The notes below the pieces were generated by a model that did no database searches, was not told the origin of the DNA, and was given only the letters and a program-made list of their open reading frames with translations. From NCBI RefSeq assembly GCF_036320965.1, contig NC_092271.1:14750096-14814095 (forward strand): a stretch of 64,000 bases of DNA, in the 5' to 3' direction. Positions 1 to 10,599 of this stretch are shown here, in pieces. Origin of the DNA: Panulirus ornatus. Taxonomy: Eukaryota; Arthropoda; Malacostraca; Decapoda; Palinuridae. The number at the start of each line of letters is the position of its first letter. Position 1 is the first letter of the stretch. The position numbers and the translations under genes are program-made.

Positions 1-155
1 GGAACAACTGTGGCCATTTTTATCTATTTTCCTGGCACTGCGTCTGATGCAGGGGGTCGCGATGTTGATTCCTGTGGGGTGACGTGGTGCTAGGAATGGA
101 TGAAGGCAAGCGAGTATGAATATGTACATGTGTATGTATGTATATGTCTCTGTAT
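1..155 (+). mobile_element. Diverged RTE-like 3' tail fragment
   Basis: Resembles the last part of the local RTE family's 3'UTR: cctggcactgcg, a GGTGACGTGG segment, ATGAATATGTACATGTGTAT and TATGT repeats. It is strongly diverged and runs off the left edge of the window. Confidence 0.5.
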
Positions 156-300
156 GTATCAAACTTGAATTTTCAAACCAGATTGATGACAGTGGCAGGT
201 TCTTCAAATGTAGCAAGAAACTTTGAAAAACAATGTAAAGAAATACTTTTATAGCATAGGAGTGTTGGGTGAATGGAATAGAGTGACTGAAGAGATGGGG
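150..300 (+). mobile_element. Small CR1/jockey-like LINE C-terminal remnant
   Basis: Around 240-295 the + strand reads FYSIGVLGEWNRVTEE, which resembles the conserved C-terminal FFSxRVVxxWNxLPEEVV segment of CR1/jockey-type LINE proteins. It is short and isolated. Confidence 0.3.
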
Positions 301-945
301 CTGTAAACTCTTCACTCCTTGTATTTTTAGTTTTTTAAAAGTTGTATGGATGCAAGGTGCGGGCTTTACACAAGAAAGTAGAGGAGTGGATGAATGTGTT
401 TGAATCGAAATTCTTGAGGACAATATGTGGTGTGAGGAGGGCTGATTGAGGAAAAGAATTAAAGGTTAAAAGAAAGGTATGGTATTGGGAAGAGAATGGT
501 TAAGAAAGCTGAATAGGGTATAGTGAAATGGTTTGGACATATGGAAAGGAAGGGTGAGGAGAGGTTGACAAAGTGGGTGTATGCATCAGAGGTTGAGGGA
601 ACAAAGATTAGCAGATAGACTAAATTGGGGCTATATAGAAGGCTGGGGTAAAAAAAAGGTTTTGAGTGCTCAGGGTCTGAATGTTCAAGAGGGTGTAAGG
701 TGTGCATGGGACACATTGAATTGATGTGGTATAAAGGAGACACTCTCCTGTCAGACTGAACTAGGGTATATGAAGCTATCAGAGAAAATCACTGAAATAT
801 CTGTGGGGCCTGTTTACTGTGGTTTTGATGCATTACACATGAAAGCCAGAGAATGGATATGAGCAAAAGAGGCCTTTTCTTTGTCTCTTTCTGGTGCTAC
901 CTTGCAAACATGGGAAGCAGCGAACAAGTATGAAAAAAAGCGTGT
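300..945 (+). mobile_element. Old RTE-like retrotransposon, C-terminal and 3'UTR remnant
   Basis: Many substitutions, but collinear with the young copies: the LRTICGV region near 415, KWFGHMERK near 525, VYASEVEGT near 575, then the 3'UTR ending in gtgctaccttgcaaacatggg near 895. Stops and indels are frequent. It belongs to the older sequence stratum of the same family. Confidence 0.65.
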
Positions 946-1468
946 GTGTGTGTGATTGGGGCCTGAACATGCTGGAGGGTGAAAGGCGTGCAAGGAATAG
1001 AGTGAATTGGAACGATGTGGTATACCGGGGTTGACGTGCTGTCAGTGGATTGAACCAGGGCATGTGAAGCGTCTGGAGTAAACCATGGAAAGTTGTTTGG
1101 GGCCTGGATGTGGAAAGGGAGCTGTGGTTTTGGTGCATTATACATGACAGCTAGAGACTTGAGTGTGAACGAATGTGGCCTTTGGTGTCTTTTCCTAGTG
1201 CTACCTCGTGCACATTGGTGGGGGAGGGGGTTGTCATTTTATGTGTGGCAGGGTGGTGACGGGAATGAATTAGGGCAGACAGTATGAATTATGTACATGT
1301 GTATATATATATATGTATACATTGAGATGTATAGGTATGTATATTTGCGTGTATGGATGTGTATGTGTATACATTTGTATGTGGGTGGGTTGGGCCATTC
1401 TTTCATCTGTTTCCTTGCACTACCTCGCTAACTCGGGAGACAGGGACAAAGTATAATAGATAAAGATA
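945..1468 (+). mobile_element. RTE-like retrotransposon 3' end fragment (long-3'UTR type)
   Basis: Starts inside the RT C-terminus (GLNMLEGERRARNRVNW), passes the stop after VVYRG, and carries the long 3'UTR (GGGCCTGGATGTGGAAAGGG, then ATGTGTGGCAGGGTGG). It ends gctaacTcgggagacagggac and AAAGTATAATAGAT, the family's terminal signature. It is 5' truncated. Confidence 0.8.
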
Positions 1469-1469
1469 A

Positions 1470-2620
1470 AAATAACTTTCTAAAAGGGGAAACAGAAGAA
1501 GGAGTCATGCAAGCAGTGCTCATCCTCCTCAGAGGCTCAGATTGGGGTGTCTAAATGTGTATGAATGTAACCAAGAAGAGATAAAAGGAGAGATAGGTAG
1601 TATGTTTGAGGAAAGGAACCTGGATGTTTTGGCTCTGAGTGAAACGAAGCTCAAGGGTATAGGGGAAGAGTGGTTTGGGAATGTTTGGGGAGTAAAGTCA
1701 GGGGTTGGTGAGAGGACAAGAGGAAGGGAAGGAGTAGCACTACTCCTGAAACAGGAGTGGTGGGAGTATGTGGTAGAGTGTAAGAAAGTGAACTCTAGAT
1801 TGATATGGGTAAAACTGAAAGTGGATGGAGAGAGATAGGTGATTTTTGGTGGATATGTACCTGGGCATGAGAAGAAAGATCATGAGAGGCAAGTGTTTTG
1901 GGAGCAGCTGAATGAGTGTGTTAGTAGTTTTGATGCAAGAGACCAGGTTATAGTGATGGGTGATTTGAATGCAAAGGTGAGTAATGTGGCAGTTGAGGGA
2001 ATAATTGGTGTACGTGGAGTGTTCAGTGTTGTAAGTGGAAATGGTGAAGAGCTTGTGGATTTGTATGCTGAAATATGACTGATGATTGGGAATTCCTGGT
2101 TTAAAAAGAGAGATATACCTAAGCATACGTATGTAAGTAGGAGAGATGGCCAGAGAGCATTATTGGATTACGTGTTAATTGATAGGCGCGCGAGAGACTT
2201 TTGGATGTTAATGTGCTGAGAGGTGTAACTAGAGGGATGTCTGATCATTATCTTATGGAGGTGAAGGTGAAGATTTATAGGGGTTTTCAGAAAAGAAGAG
2301 AGAATGTTGGGGTGAAGAGAGTGGTGAGAGTAAGTGAGCTTGGGAAGGAGACTTGTGTGAGGAAGTACTAGGAGAGACTGAGTGCAGAATGGAAAAGTGT
2401 GAGAGCAAAGGACGTAAGTGGAGTAGGGGAGGAATGGTATGTATTTAGGGAAGCAGTGATGGCTTGCACAAAAGATGCTTGTGGCATGAGAAAGGTGGCA
2501 GGTGGGCAGATTAGAAAGGGTAGCGAGTGGTGGGATGAAGAAGTACGATTATTAGTGAAAGAGAAAAGAGTGGCATTTGGACTATTTTTGCAGGAAAGTA
2601 GTGCAAATGACTGGGAGATG
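1470..2620 (+). mobile_element. RTE-like retrotransposon 5' half: APE-type endonuclease, broken
   Basis: Starts near the family's 5'UTR (GGGGAAACAGAAGAAGGAG). It encodes the endonuclease in two pieces: 1542-1838 (LDVLALSETKLKG) and 1839-2078 (VIVMGDLNAKV), separated by a TAG; TYVSRRDGQRALLDYVLID and MSDH follow, then the linker to about 2620. There it meets an inverted RTE fragment. The reverse transcriptase is absent. Confidence 0.82.
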
Positions 2621-3300
2621 CTGTTTCCCGTGTCAGCGAGGTAGCACCAGGAAACAGACGAATAATGGCCCATCCACTCATATACACATATATGTATACA
2701 TAAATGCCCCCTCTCCCACCCTGTAACTCACTTCCACTTCCATGGTTCCATTCACTGTGAAGTCCACTTCCAGATATCTAAAACACTTCACTTCCTCCCA
2801 TTTTTCTCCATTCAAACTTACATCCCAGTTAAATTGTCCCTCAACCCTACTGAGCCTAATAACCTTGCTGTTATTCACATTTGCTCTCAACTTTCTCTTT
2901 TCACACACTTTTTAAAACTCATCACCAACTTCTGCAGTTTCTCACTCCAGTCACCCACCAGAGATGTATCATTGGCAAACAACAGTTGACTCACTTCCCA
3001 GGCCCTCACATTTCCAATAGACTGCATTCTTGCCCCTCACTCCAAAACTCTTGCATATACCTCCCTAATTGCATTTACCTCCCTAACCACCCCATCCATA
3101 AACAGTAAACAACCATGGGGACATTGCACACCCCCACTGCTGACTGACCTTCACTGGAAACCAATCACTCTCCTCTCTTCCTCCTTGTACACATGCCTTA
3201 CATCCTTGATTAAAAACTTTTCACTGCCTCAAGCAGCTTACCTCCCACACCATATATTCTTAAGACCTTCCACAAAGCATCTATATCATATGTGATCTTA
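2621..3300 (-). mobile_element. RTE-like fragment, RT core, internally deleted
   Basis: A 3' tail core (ctgtttcccgtgtcagcgaggtagc) and a short TA-rich stretch are followed directly by antisense RT sequence. On the minus strand this reads CFRYLEVDF, KVIRLSRVEGQ and, further on, the RQGCV and SDWFS regions. The 3' part of the ORF is missing between tail and RT. Coordinates run from 3' end (low) to RT (high). Confidence 0.75.
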
Positions 3301-3507
3301 TTTGTTTACACTGCATTAAGGCAGAATCCTGGATGGGGTAGGTGTGTAGTGCCATCCCATTTGGGTTATCTTTGGTTAACTGAGCATTTTTGATATTTCT
3401 GCATTCTGGTTATGGATTACATCTGACATATATCAGTGTCAGTAATCAGTAAAGATGGGAAAATTTGACCTATAGTTTTTGAGGTATCATCCGTATCAAG
3501 GGCCCAT
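3301..3507. other. Non-repetitive spacer, original insertion target
   Basis: No gene or repeat recognised. Its last 12 bases, TCAAGGGCCCAT at 3496-3507, recur at 6331-6342 and mark the target site of the RTE insertion between them. Confidence 0.6.
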
Positions 3508-3660
3508 TATTTTTTTTTTATTTTTATTTTGCTTTGTCGCTGTCTCCCGCGTTAGTGAGATAGCGCAAGGAAGCAGACGAAAGAATGGCCCAACCCGCCC
3601 ACATAAACATGTATATACATACACGTCCACACACGCAAATATATATACCTATACATCTCA

Positions 3661-3693
<33 letters not shown>

Positions 3694-6330
3694 GTCGCTG
3701 TCTCCCGCGTTTGCGAGGTAGCACAAGGAAACAGACGAAAGAAATGGCCCAACCCACCCCCATACACATGCATATACATACGTCCACACACGCAAATATA
3801 CATACCTACACAGCTTTCCATGGTTTACCCCAGACGCTTCACATGCCCTGATTCAATCCACTGACAGCACGTCAACCCCGGTATACCACATCGATCCAAT
3901 TCACTCTATTCCTTGCCCTCCTTTCACCCTCCTGCATGTTCAGGCCCCGATCACACAAAATCTTTTTCACTCCATCTTTCCACCTCCAATTTGGTCTCCC
4001 ACTTCTCCTCGTCCCTCCACCTCCGACACATATATCCTCTTGGTCAATCTTTCCTCACTCATTCTCTCCATGTGCCCAAACCATTTCAAAACACCCTCTT
4101 CTGCTCTCTCAACCACGCTCTTTTTATTTCCACACATCTCTCTTACCCTTACATTACTTACTCGATCAAACCACCTCACACCACACATTGTCCTCACACA
4201 TCTCATTTCCAGCACATCCATCCTCCTGCGCACAACTCTATCCATAGCCCACGCCTCGCAACCATACAACATTGTTGGAACCACTATTCCTTCAAACATA
4301 CCCATTTTTGCTTTCCGAGATAATGTTCTCGCCTTCCACACATTCTTCAAGGCTCCCAGGATTTTTGCCCCCTCCCCCACCCTATGATCCACTTCCGCTT
4401 CCATGGTTCCATCCGCTGCCAGATCCACTCCCAGATATCTAAAACACTTTACTTCCTCCAGTTTTTCTCCATTCAAACTTACATCTCAATGTACTCATAT
4501 ATATACACACACAGACATATACATATATACACATGTACATAATTCATAGTCTGCCTTTATTTGTTCCCATCGCCACCTCGCCACACATGGACTAACAACC
4601 CCCTCCCCCTCATGTGTGCGAGTTAGCGCTAGGAAAAGACACCAAAGGCCCCATTCGTTCACACTCAGTCTCTAGCTGTCATGTAATAATGCACCGAAAC
4701 CACAGCTCCCTTTCCACATCCAGGCCCCACAGAACTTTCCATGGTTTACCCCAGACGCTTCACATGCCCTGGTTCAATCCATTGACAGCACGTTGACCCC
4801 GGTATACCACATCGTTCCAATTCACTCTATTCCTTGCCCTCCTTTCACCCTCCTGCATGTTCAGGCCCCGATCACTCAAAATCTTTTTCACTCCATCTTT
4901 CCACCTCCAATTTGGTCTCCCACTTCTCCTCGTTCCCTCCACCTCTGACACATATATCCTCTTGGTCAATCTTTCCTCACTCATTCTCTCCATGTGACCA
5001 AACCATTTCAAAACACCCTCTTCTGCTCTCTCAACCACACTCTTTTTATTTCCACACATCTCTCTTACCCTTACATTACTTACTCGATCAAACCACCTCA
5101 CACCACATATTGTCCTCAAACATCTCATTTCCAGCACATCCACCCTCCTGCGCACAACTCTATCCATAGCCCACGCCTCGCAACCATACAACATTGTTGG
5201 AACCACTATTCCGTCAAACATACCCATTTTTGCTTTCCGAGATAATGTTCTCAACTTCCAAACATTCTTCAAGGCTCCCAGGATTTTCGCCCCCTCCCCA
5301 CCCTATGATTCACTTCCACTTCCATGGTTCCATCCGCTGCCAGATCCACTCCCAGATATCTAAAACACTTTACTTCCTCCAGTTTTTCTCCATTCAAACT
5401 TACCTCCCAATTGACTTGACCCTCAATCCTACTGTACCTAATAACCTTGCTCTTATTCACATTTACTCTTAACTTTCTTCTTTCACACACTTTAGCAAAC
5501 TCAGTCACCAGCTTCTGCAGTTTCTCACATGAATCAGCCACCAGCGCTGTATCATCAGCGAACAACAACTGACTCACTTCCCAAGCTCTCTCATCCACAA
5601 CAGACTTCATACTTGCCCCTCTTTCCAAAACTCTTGCATTCACCTCCCTAACAACCCCATCCATAAACAAATTAAACAACCATGGAGACATTACACACCC
5701 CTGCCCCAAACCCACATTCAGTGAGAACCAATCACTTTCCTCTCTTCCTACACGTACTTATGCTTTACATCCTCGATAAAAACTTTTCACTGCTTCTAAC
5801 AACTTGCCTCCCACATCATATATTCTTAAAACCTTCCACAGAGCATCTCTATCAACTCTTATCATATGCCTTCTCCAGATCCATAAATGCTACATACAAA
5901 TCCATTTGTTTTTCTAAGTATTTCTCACATACATTCTTCAAAGCAAACACCTGATCCACACATCCTCTACCACTTCTGAAACCACACTGCTCTTCCCTAA
6001 TCTGATGCTCTGTACATGCCTTCACCCTCTCAATCAATACCCTCCCATATAATTTACCAGGAATACTCAGCAAACTTATACCTCTGTAATTTGAGCACTC
6101 ACTCTTATCCCCTTTGCCTTTGTACAATGGCACTATGCAAGCATTCCGCCAATCCTCAGGCACCTCACCATGAATCATACATACATTAAATAGCCTTACC
6201 AACCAGTCAACAATACAGTCACCCCCTTTTTTTAATAAATTCCACTGCAATACCATCCAAACCTGCTGCCTTGCCGGCTTTCATCTTCCGTAAAGCTTTT
6301 ACTACCTCTTCTCTATTTACCAAATCATTT
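3508..6330 (-). mobile_element. RTE-like retrotransposon insertion with 12-bp target-site duplication, host of a nested copy
   Basis: Bounded by TCAAGGGCCCAT at 3496-3507 and 6331-6342. On the minus strand the element runs from the RT N-terminal region (LRKMKAGKAAGLDGI near 6290) through [70 protein letters not shown] and YLGVDL to the ILSDRG C-terminus, the long 3'UTR and the T-rich 3' end. It is 5' truncated inside the RT, with some frameshifts (for example AYDKS near 5855). A second copy is nested at 3664-4479 within its 3'UTR tail. Confidence 0.9.
3664..4479 (-). mobile_element. Nested RTE-like insertion, ILCDRG-type 3'UTR, 12-bp target-site duplication
   Basis: Flanked by TACATCTCAATG at 3652-3663 and 4480-4491, so it inserted into the 3'UTR tail of the element at 3508-6330. 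It begins at low coordinate with a 30-base T run and the tail core, and carries the short 3'UTR (cctacacagctttccatgg) and the CDRG-type C-terminus. It is 5' truncated near the segment encoding LNGEKLEEVKCFRYLG. A minus-strand open frame covers 3967-4476. Confidence 0.9.
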
Positions 6331-6342
6331 TCAAGGGCCCAT

Positions 6343-6974
6343 ATAAAGTAGAAAATTTCCAGAAAGGTAAATCAGTGGATCTTTTGAATGTCTCTGCACA
6401 TTACACCCTTCTCAATGTATTCCACCCACCTTTCTTAGGTGTCCTCCCCCAGTTCCACAAATACATTATAAATTCTATATATCGGCCATAATCATTGTTT
6501 GTCATGTCCTGAGCTTTTAGAAACTACGTTTATATTTCATATATTAATCGTGTTAAGGCTGTGCATTACATTTGACATCTATGAAGTGAATGTAAGCAAA
6601 TGAGGCAGTGTCTTCATCTGTTCCTGATGCTACCTTGCTAACATGAGAAATGGCAAACATGTAAACGTGTTAGAGATATGACAGAGACTTCATCATGTAA
6701 GTTTTTGGCACACATCTCTTCAGTTTATCTTTGATAGGAGTTGTATCATCATCATTAGACAGAAAACAGAGAAAGGTTTGCAAACTCTTAGTGGAACTTC
6801 TTACTCCAAATGAGTCCATCATCTCCCTTTTATTGATTGTAGCACAGCTTTAAAGCTGCAGGAGCCCTGCTAAAGAGGTTTTAGGGTTATGTAGTTAAAA
6901 TAGACATACATATACCCAGCTTTTAGCACTTTTGATTTTTAACATTCACTGTTTCAACTATTTGCAAAAATTTG
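6343..6974. other. Intronic or flanking sequence with a small RTE-tail relic
   Basis: Mostly no recognisable feature. At about 6560-6670 on + there is a degraded RTE 3'UTR (gcattacatttgacatc, ttcatctgttcctgatgctaccttgctaac). No gene is seen. Confidence 0.5.
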
Positions 6975-8750
6975 TTCACTTTCATACATGTTTGCTGTTT
7001 CTCACAATAGATAGGTAGGTCAAGAACAAATGAAAAAAAGGCCTCATTCCCTCATCATTTCTCTGGCTGTCATGTCAAATGTATCAAAATCACAGCCCTC
7101 CTATCCTTAACCATGCTCCACAGGCTTTTCTGTGGTTTTTCGTGGCTGTGCAGTCCATTTACACACATGACTATCTATGCCATGTCACTCAGTTCACTGT
7201 ATCCCATGTCTACCTTTCATCCTTGTGCATGTTCATTCCCTAAGTACTCTAAATCTTATTTATTCCATCTTTCTATGTCCAGTTCAATCTCCCCTCTTTC
7301 TTTGTCCCCACCACTTTTGACACATATCCTCTTTGTGAGTTTTTCTGACTCATTCTCTCTATATTTTCAGATAATTTTAGCACATCCTTTTTAGCTCTCA
7401 GCCATACTCTTCTTAATACTACACCTTTCTCATACCTGTCATTACTTACTAAATCAGCCATCCTAACACTATGTATTGCCCTTAAACATTTAATTCCCAA
7501 CACATCCACCCTCTTCAGTACATAGCCCTTACCATACATTGTTGCTGGGACTATTCTAGGTTCAAATATACCCATTTGTACCCTTCCCAATAGTAACCTC
7601 CCATTCCACACATTCCTTAATACTCCCAGAATCTTTGCTCCTTCATCTACTGGTGATACACCTCCACTTGTAAGGCTCCATTTGCTGCCATGTCCACTCC
7701 CTTGTATTTTGAATACCTTTGTTTTTATTCTTTTTATTTGCATTTACTCTCAACGTCCTACTGTCACACACACTGCCAAATTCAGACACAAACTAATGCA
7801 ATTTCATGCTTGAATCTGCCACCAGAACAATAAATGATTCATTTCTCATGTTCCTTTATCTCATACCCCCTACAGACTGCAGATCTACCCCTCTTTCCAA
7901 GACCTTTGCATTTACCTCCCTCACCATTCCAACCATAAATAAATCAAACAATGCTAGTGATATCACAGACCATGCTGCAGAATCCCCTTCACTTGAAATC
8001 ATTCACTCTCCACTCTACCTACTTGTACACATGCCTTACACTCGTAATGAAAATGCCTCACCGCTCTTAATAGTTTTCTTTCCCATACCATATATTTGTA
8101 ACACTTCTACAAAGCATATTTGTCAGTCCTACGATGTCTTTCTCCAGATCCATAAATGCCATAAATGTTTTTCTTAACACTGTTCCTTCTCAGTCTTATG
8201 CTCTGTGTATGCCACCACTCTTCCATACAAATTACTATGTATGATCAACAAACTTATTCCATTGCAATTTAAAATAATTTGAACATTCACCTTTGTACCC
8301 CTTGCCTTCACACATTGATGTTACACATGTATTTCACCAGTCCTATGGCACCTCATCGTGATCCATACATATATTGAAAATCCTAAATGACCAGTCGGCA
8401 ACAAAATCACCCCCTTTCTTCAGGATTTCAACTGCAATACCATACAGTCTAGCCACCTTTCCACATTTCATCTTATGCAAGACTTTTACCACCTCTTTTG
8501 TCTTTACCAAATCTCTTGTCATGACTTTCTCTAGCAGCCTAACTTCACTGTCTCACGGACCCACCTTTTACCTTCTACATAATACACATATCTGCATACA
8601 ACTCACCCACTGACACATGCCAGCATTAATTCCATAGATACCTCCCATTCCTCATTCCTAACTTTGTTTACTTTCACTTTTTGCCATTCGTCACTCAGTC
8701 TCTCAAGGTATCTCTTCACAGAAGCCTCTTTTCCAGACTCTCTTTATGAA
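6975..8750 (-). mobile_element. Old RTE-like retrotransposon, 3'UTR to linker region, heavily mutated
   Basis: The antisense strand is collinear with the young family but diverged: 3'UTR near 7000-7140, the C-terminal RNIERMSQ and YVSKVVGT regions near 7310, the RT YLG and FADD areas near 7650-7850, and the ACIVPLYKG region near 8280-8350. The linker preceding the RT follows up to about 8745. Many stops and indels. Confidence 0.7.
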
Positions 8751-9630
8751 TGTCCTTGAAATTAAACAGGCTAGATAGTGTTGAAAAATGTGAATTTTGA
8801 TAGAAAGGATAACGTAGTAGTGAGATATTTTAGTTATTGCTGTGTGATTTCAGTGTGTATGTTTTTTCAGTGCCATGTTTTTTAGCAGTTGGCAAACTTT
8901 TGAGTTGAGATTGCTGAAGTTGGTGATAAGATTACAATGTTTTTTTTGTAAAAGGTTTGGTTGTTAGTAATGGAGGGGTTTGGATACGAGGGGTTTACTG
9001 TTGTTGGAAAGAATTTTGTGTTGAGCTTTTTGAGATGGGATTGTATTGTGAGGAGCTTTGTTTCACTGTGCAGGTGTTGATTGAATGTGGTTGCTAGGTA
9101 GTGAATAATTGTATTTTATTTCATTTGGTTTTCACCTTTTTTAAATTTGCTTTTGAAAGGGTGTTTTTTTAGGCAAGTGAGGCATACCATAATGTAGAAG
9201 AGATGAATTCTCTGTTGAGGATGTTAAGGGATTCTAATATGGTACCAGTAAGTGTTCTGTGGGCATTTCTTTTGTGTGTTGCTTTTGTTTTGATGTGGGG
9301 AGATATTGTCATATATGTATTGTACGTAATGCCATATATCAGTTGCATGATGATTTCATGGGTTAGTGTAACTACATGATTCTCTGTTGCACCGTAGAGC
9401 TTTTTAGAAGTGTGGTTACAACAAAGAAAGAGCTCTGCAGGCTTCCAAAGGGGTTAGAAGCACAATTCTCTTGCTTGGTACTCATAATAATTTTATGAAG
9501 AGGAAGAAATGTATGATTTTTGTGTACACGTTATTATCACCTTGGTATTTTTAAGGGGTTACAGGTTGTAAAGTCTAGGTTGTATTTACTTATGTTTTTT
9601 AATGTACTAATGCATTTGATGGTTCTTTAG
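8751..9630. other. Intron sequence without recognised features
   Basis: T/G-rich sequence with no convincing exon, tRNA or repeat that I can name. It leads into the candidate micro-exon. Confidence 0.5.
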
Positions 9631-9671
9631 TAAAAGAAAAAAGAGAAGTGCTGGAAAAGGGAAGTCACAAG
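9631..9671 (+). CDS. Possible 41-nt micro-exon upstream of first granulin exon
   Basis: A pyrimidine-leading acceptor (ggttctttag) is followed by 41 bases and a good donor (AAG/gtatgt). If the exon ends in phase 1, as the next acceptor requires, it reads open as a basic, lysine-rich stretch (KRKKRSAGKGKSQ) leading into EEFTENKCP. Exon 2 of this gene is also a short linker exon that ends in phase 1 before a granulin exon, so the arrangement is plausible. There is no independent support, and the upstream phase cannot be checked in this window. Confidence 0.3.
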
Positions 9672-9758
9672 GTATGTTATTTTTTTTTAAGTTTTCCATT
9701 AGCAATAAACATCATATTGAACTCCAGAACTTAAATTTATCTTTTTCTTTTCTTATAG

Positions 9759-9937
9759 AAGAGTTCACAGAAAACAAATGTCCTGATGATCATCGTTGTC
9801 CAGGAGACTTCACCTGTTGTAAGATGTACAGTGGACAATATGGATGTTGTCCTTTTCATGATGCCAAATGCTGCTTAGATGGCTTCCACTGCTGCCCAGG
9901 AGGCTCCCAGTGTAACCCGAAAACTGGAGCCTGTAGT
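9759..9937 (+). CDS. GRN: Progranulin exon with complete granulin domain (first in window)
   Basis: Encodes a complete granulin module from KCPDDHRC to TGACS. All 12 cysteines are present: C-x5-C-x5-CC-x8-CC-x6-CC-x5-CC-x5-C-x6-C, with the characteristic YGCCP and HCCPGG segments. The acceptor follows a long T-rich tract (ctttttcttttcttatag). The exon opens with two bases completing a codon, so the previous exon ends in phase 1. The donor is AGT/gtgagt in phase 0; reading through it hits a stop five codons later. The whole granulin sits in one exon, unlike the last two granulins of this gene. Most arthropod granulins fold as stacked beta-hairpins held by six disulfides. Confidence 0.92.
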
Positions 9938-10084
9938 GTGAGTATCTAAAATTTGACATGTTTTCGCACACACACACACACGCACATGCACATGATCATC
10001 ATCATTATTATCCAGCAGGATGTACGTTTTAGGATTTCATTTTATAAGTACTTTGGAGACAACGTCATGCTTGATATGTTGCCT

Positions 10085-10560
10085 GAGCCCCTTATTAGGA
10101 GTATAGTGAAGGAGATATACTGTCCTACACCTAACTGAAGTGCGTAGAGATAATTGAGAAGGTCCAAAGGTGGGCAACATTGATGGCATCAGAATTAAGA
10201 GAGCTAAGCTATGGGGCAAGGCTAAAGGCTTTAAATTTGCTTGCCTTTAAAGAAAGAAGAGTGAGTGAGTGATGTGATCACAAGCTTTTAAATTTTAAAA
10301 GAGATCCATGATGTGGACAGTGAACAATTCTTTAAGAGATGCAGGGTAGAGCAACCATAGGACATAACATGAAATTAAGCAAAAACTTAAGATGTAAAGA
10401 ATGACTTGATAGTATAAGAGTGGTGCAAGAATGAAATAGACTGATGAGGACATGGTTAGTGCAGACAGCATACACAACTTTAAGAATTTGTATAATAATA
10501 AAGAATGTTTAAAAGATAGGGCCCCAAGAGTTTGAAATTCCTCCTTCACATTACAATAGA
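10085..10560 (+). mobile_element. CR1/jockey-like LINE C-terminal fragment, decayed
   Basis: The + strand reads IEKVQRWATLMASELREL, then YGARLKALNLLAFKERR, resembling the C-terminal end of CR1/jockey-type LINE proteins (QRRATKL, LR.LSYEERLK.LNL, ERR.RGDL). Later it reads NFKNLYNNKECLKDRAP. Stops occur throughout. Confidence 0.6.
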
Positions 10561-10599
10561 TAATTCAAAATAGATGATTACAAAGTTAATGATGTACAC

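Noticed and set aside
10..60. Possible further progranulin exon near the left edge
   Set aside because: The sequence matches the diverged RTE tail and has no cysteine-rich frame.
3666..3693. Poly-T run as a terminator or poly(A) relic of a gene
   Set aside because: It is the 3' terminal tract of the nested antisense RTE copy.
4500..4560. Regular ACATATAC-type spacing suggestive of a CRISPR-like array
   Set aside because: No repeat-spacer pattern; this is simple sequence in the RTE 3'UTR tail, repeated wherever the tail occurs.
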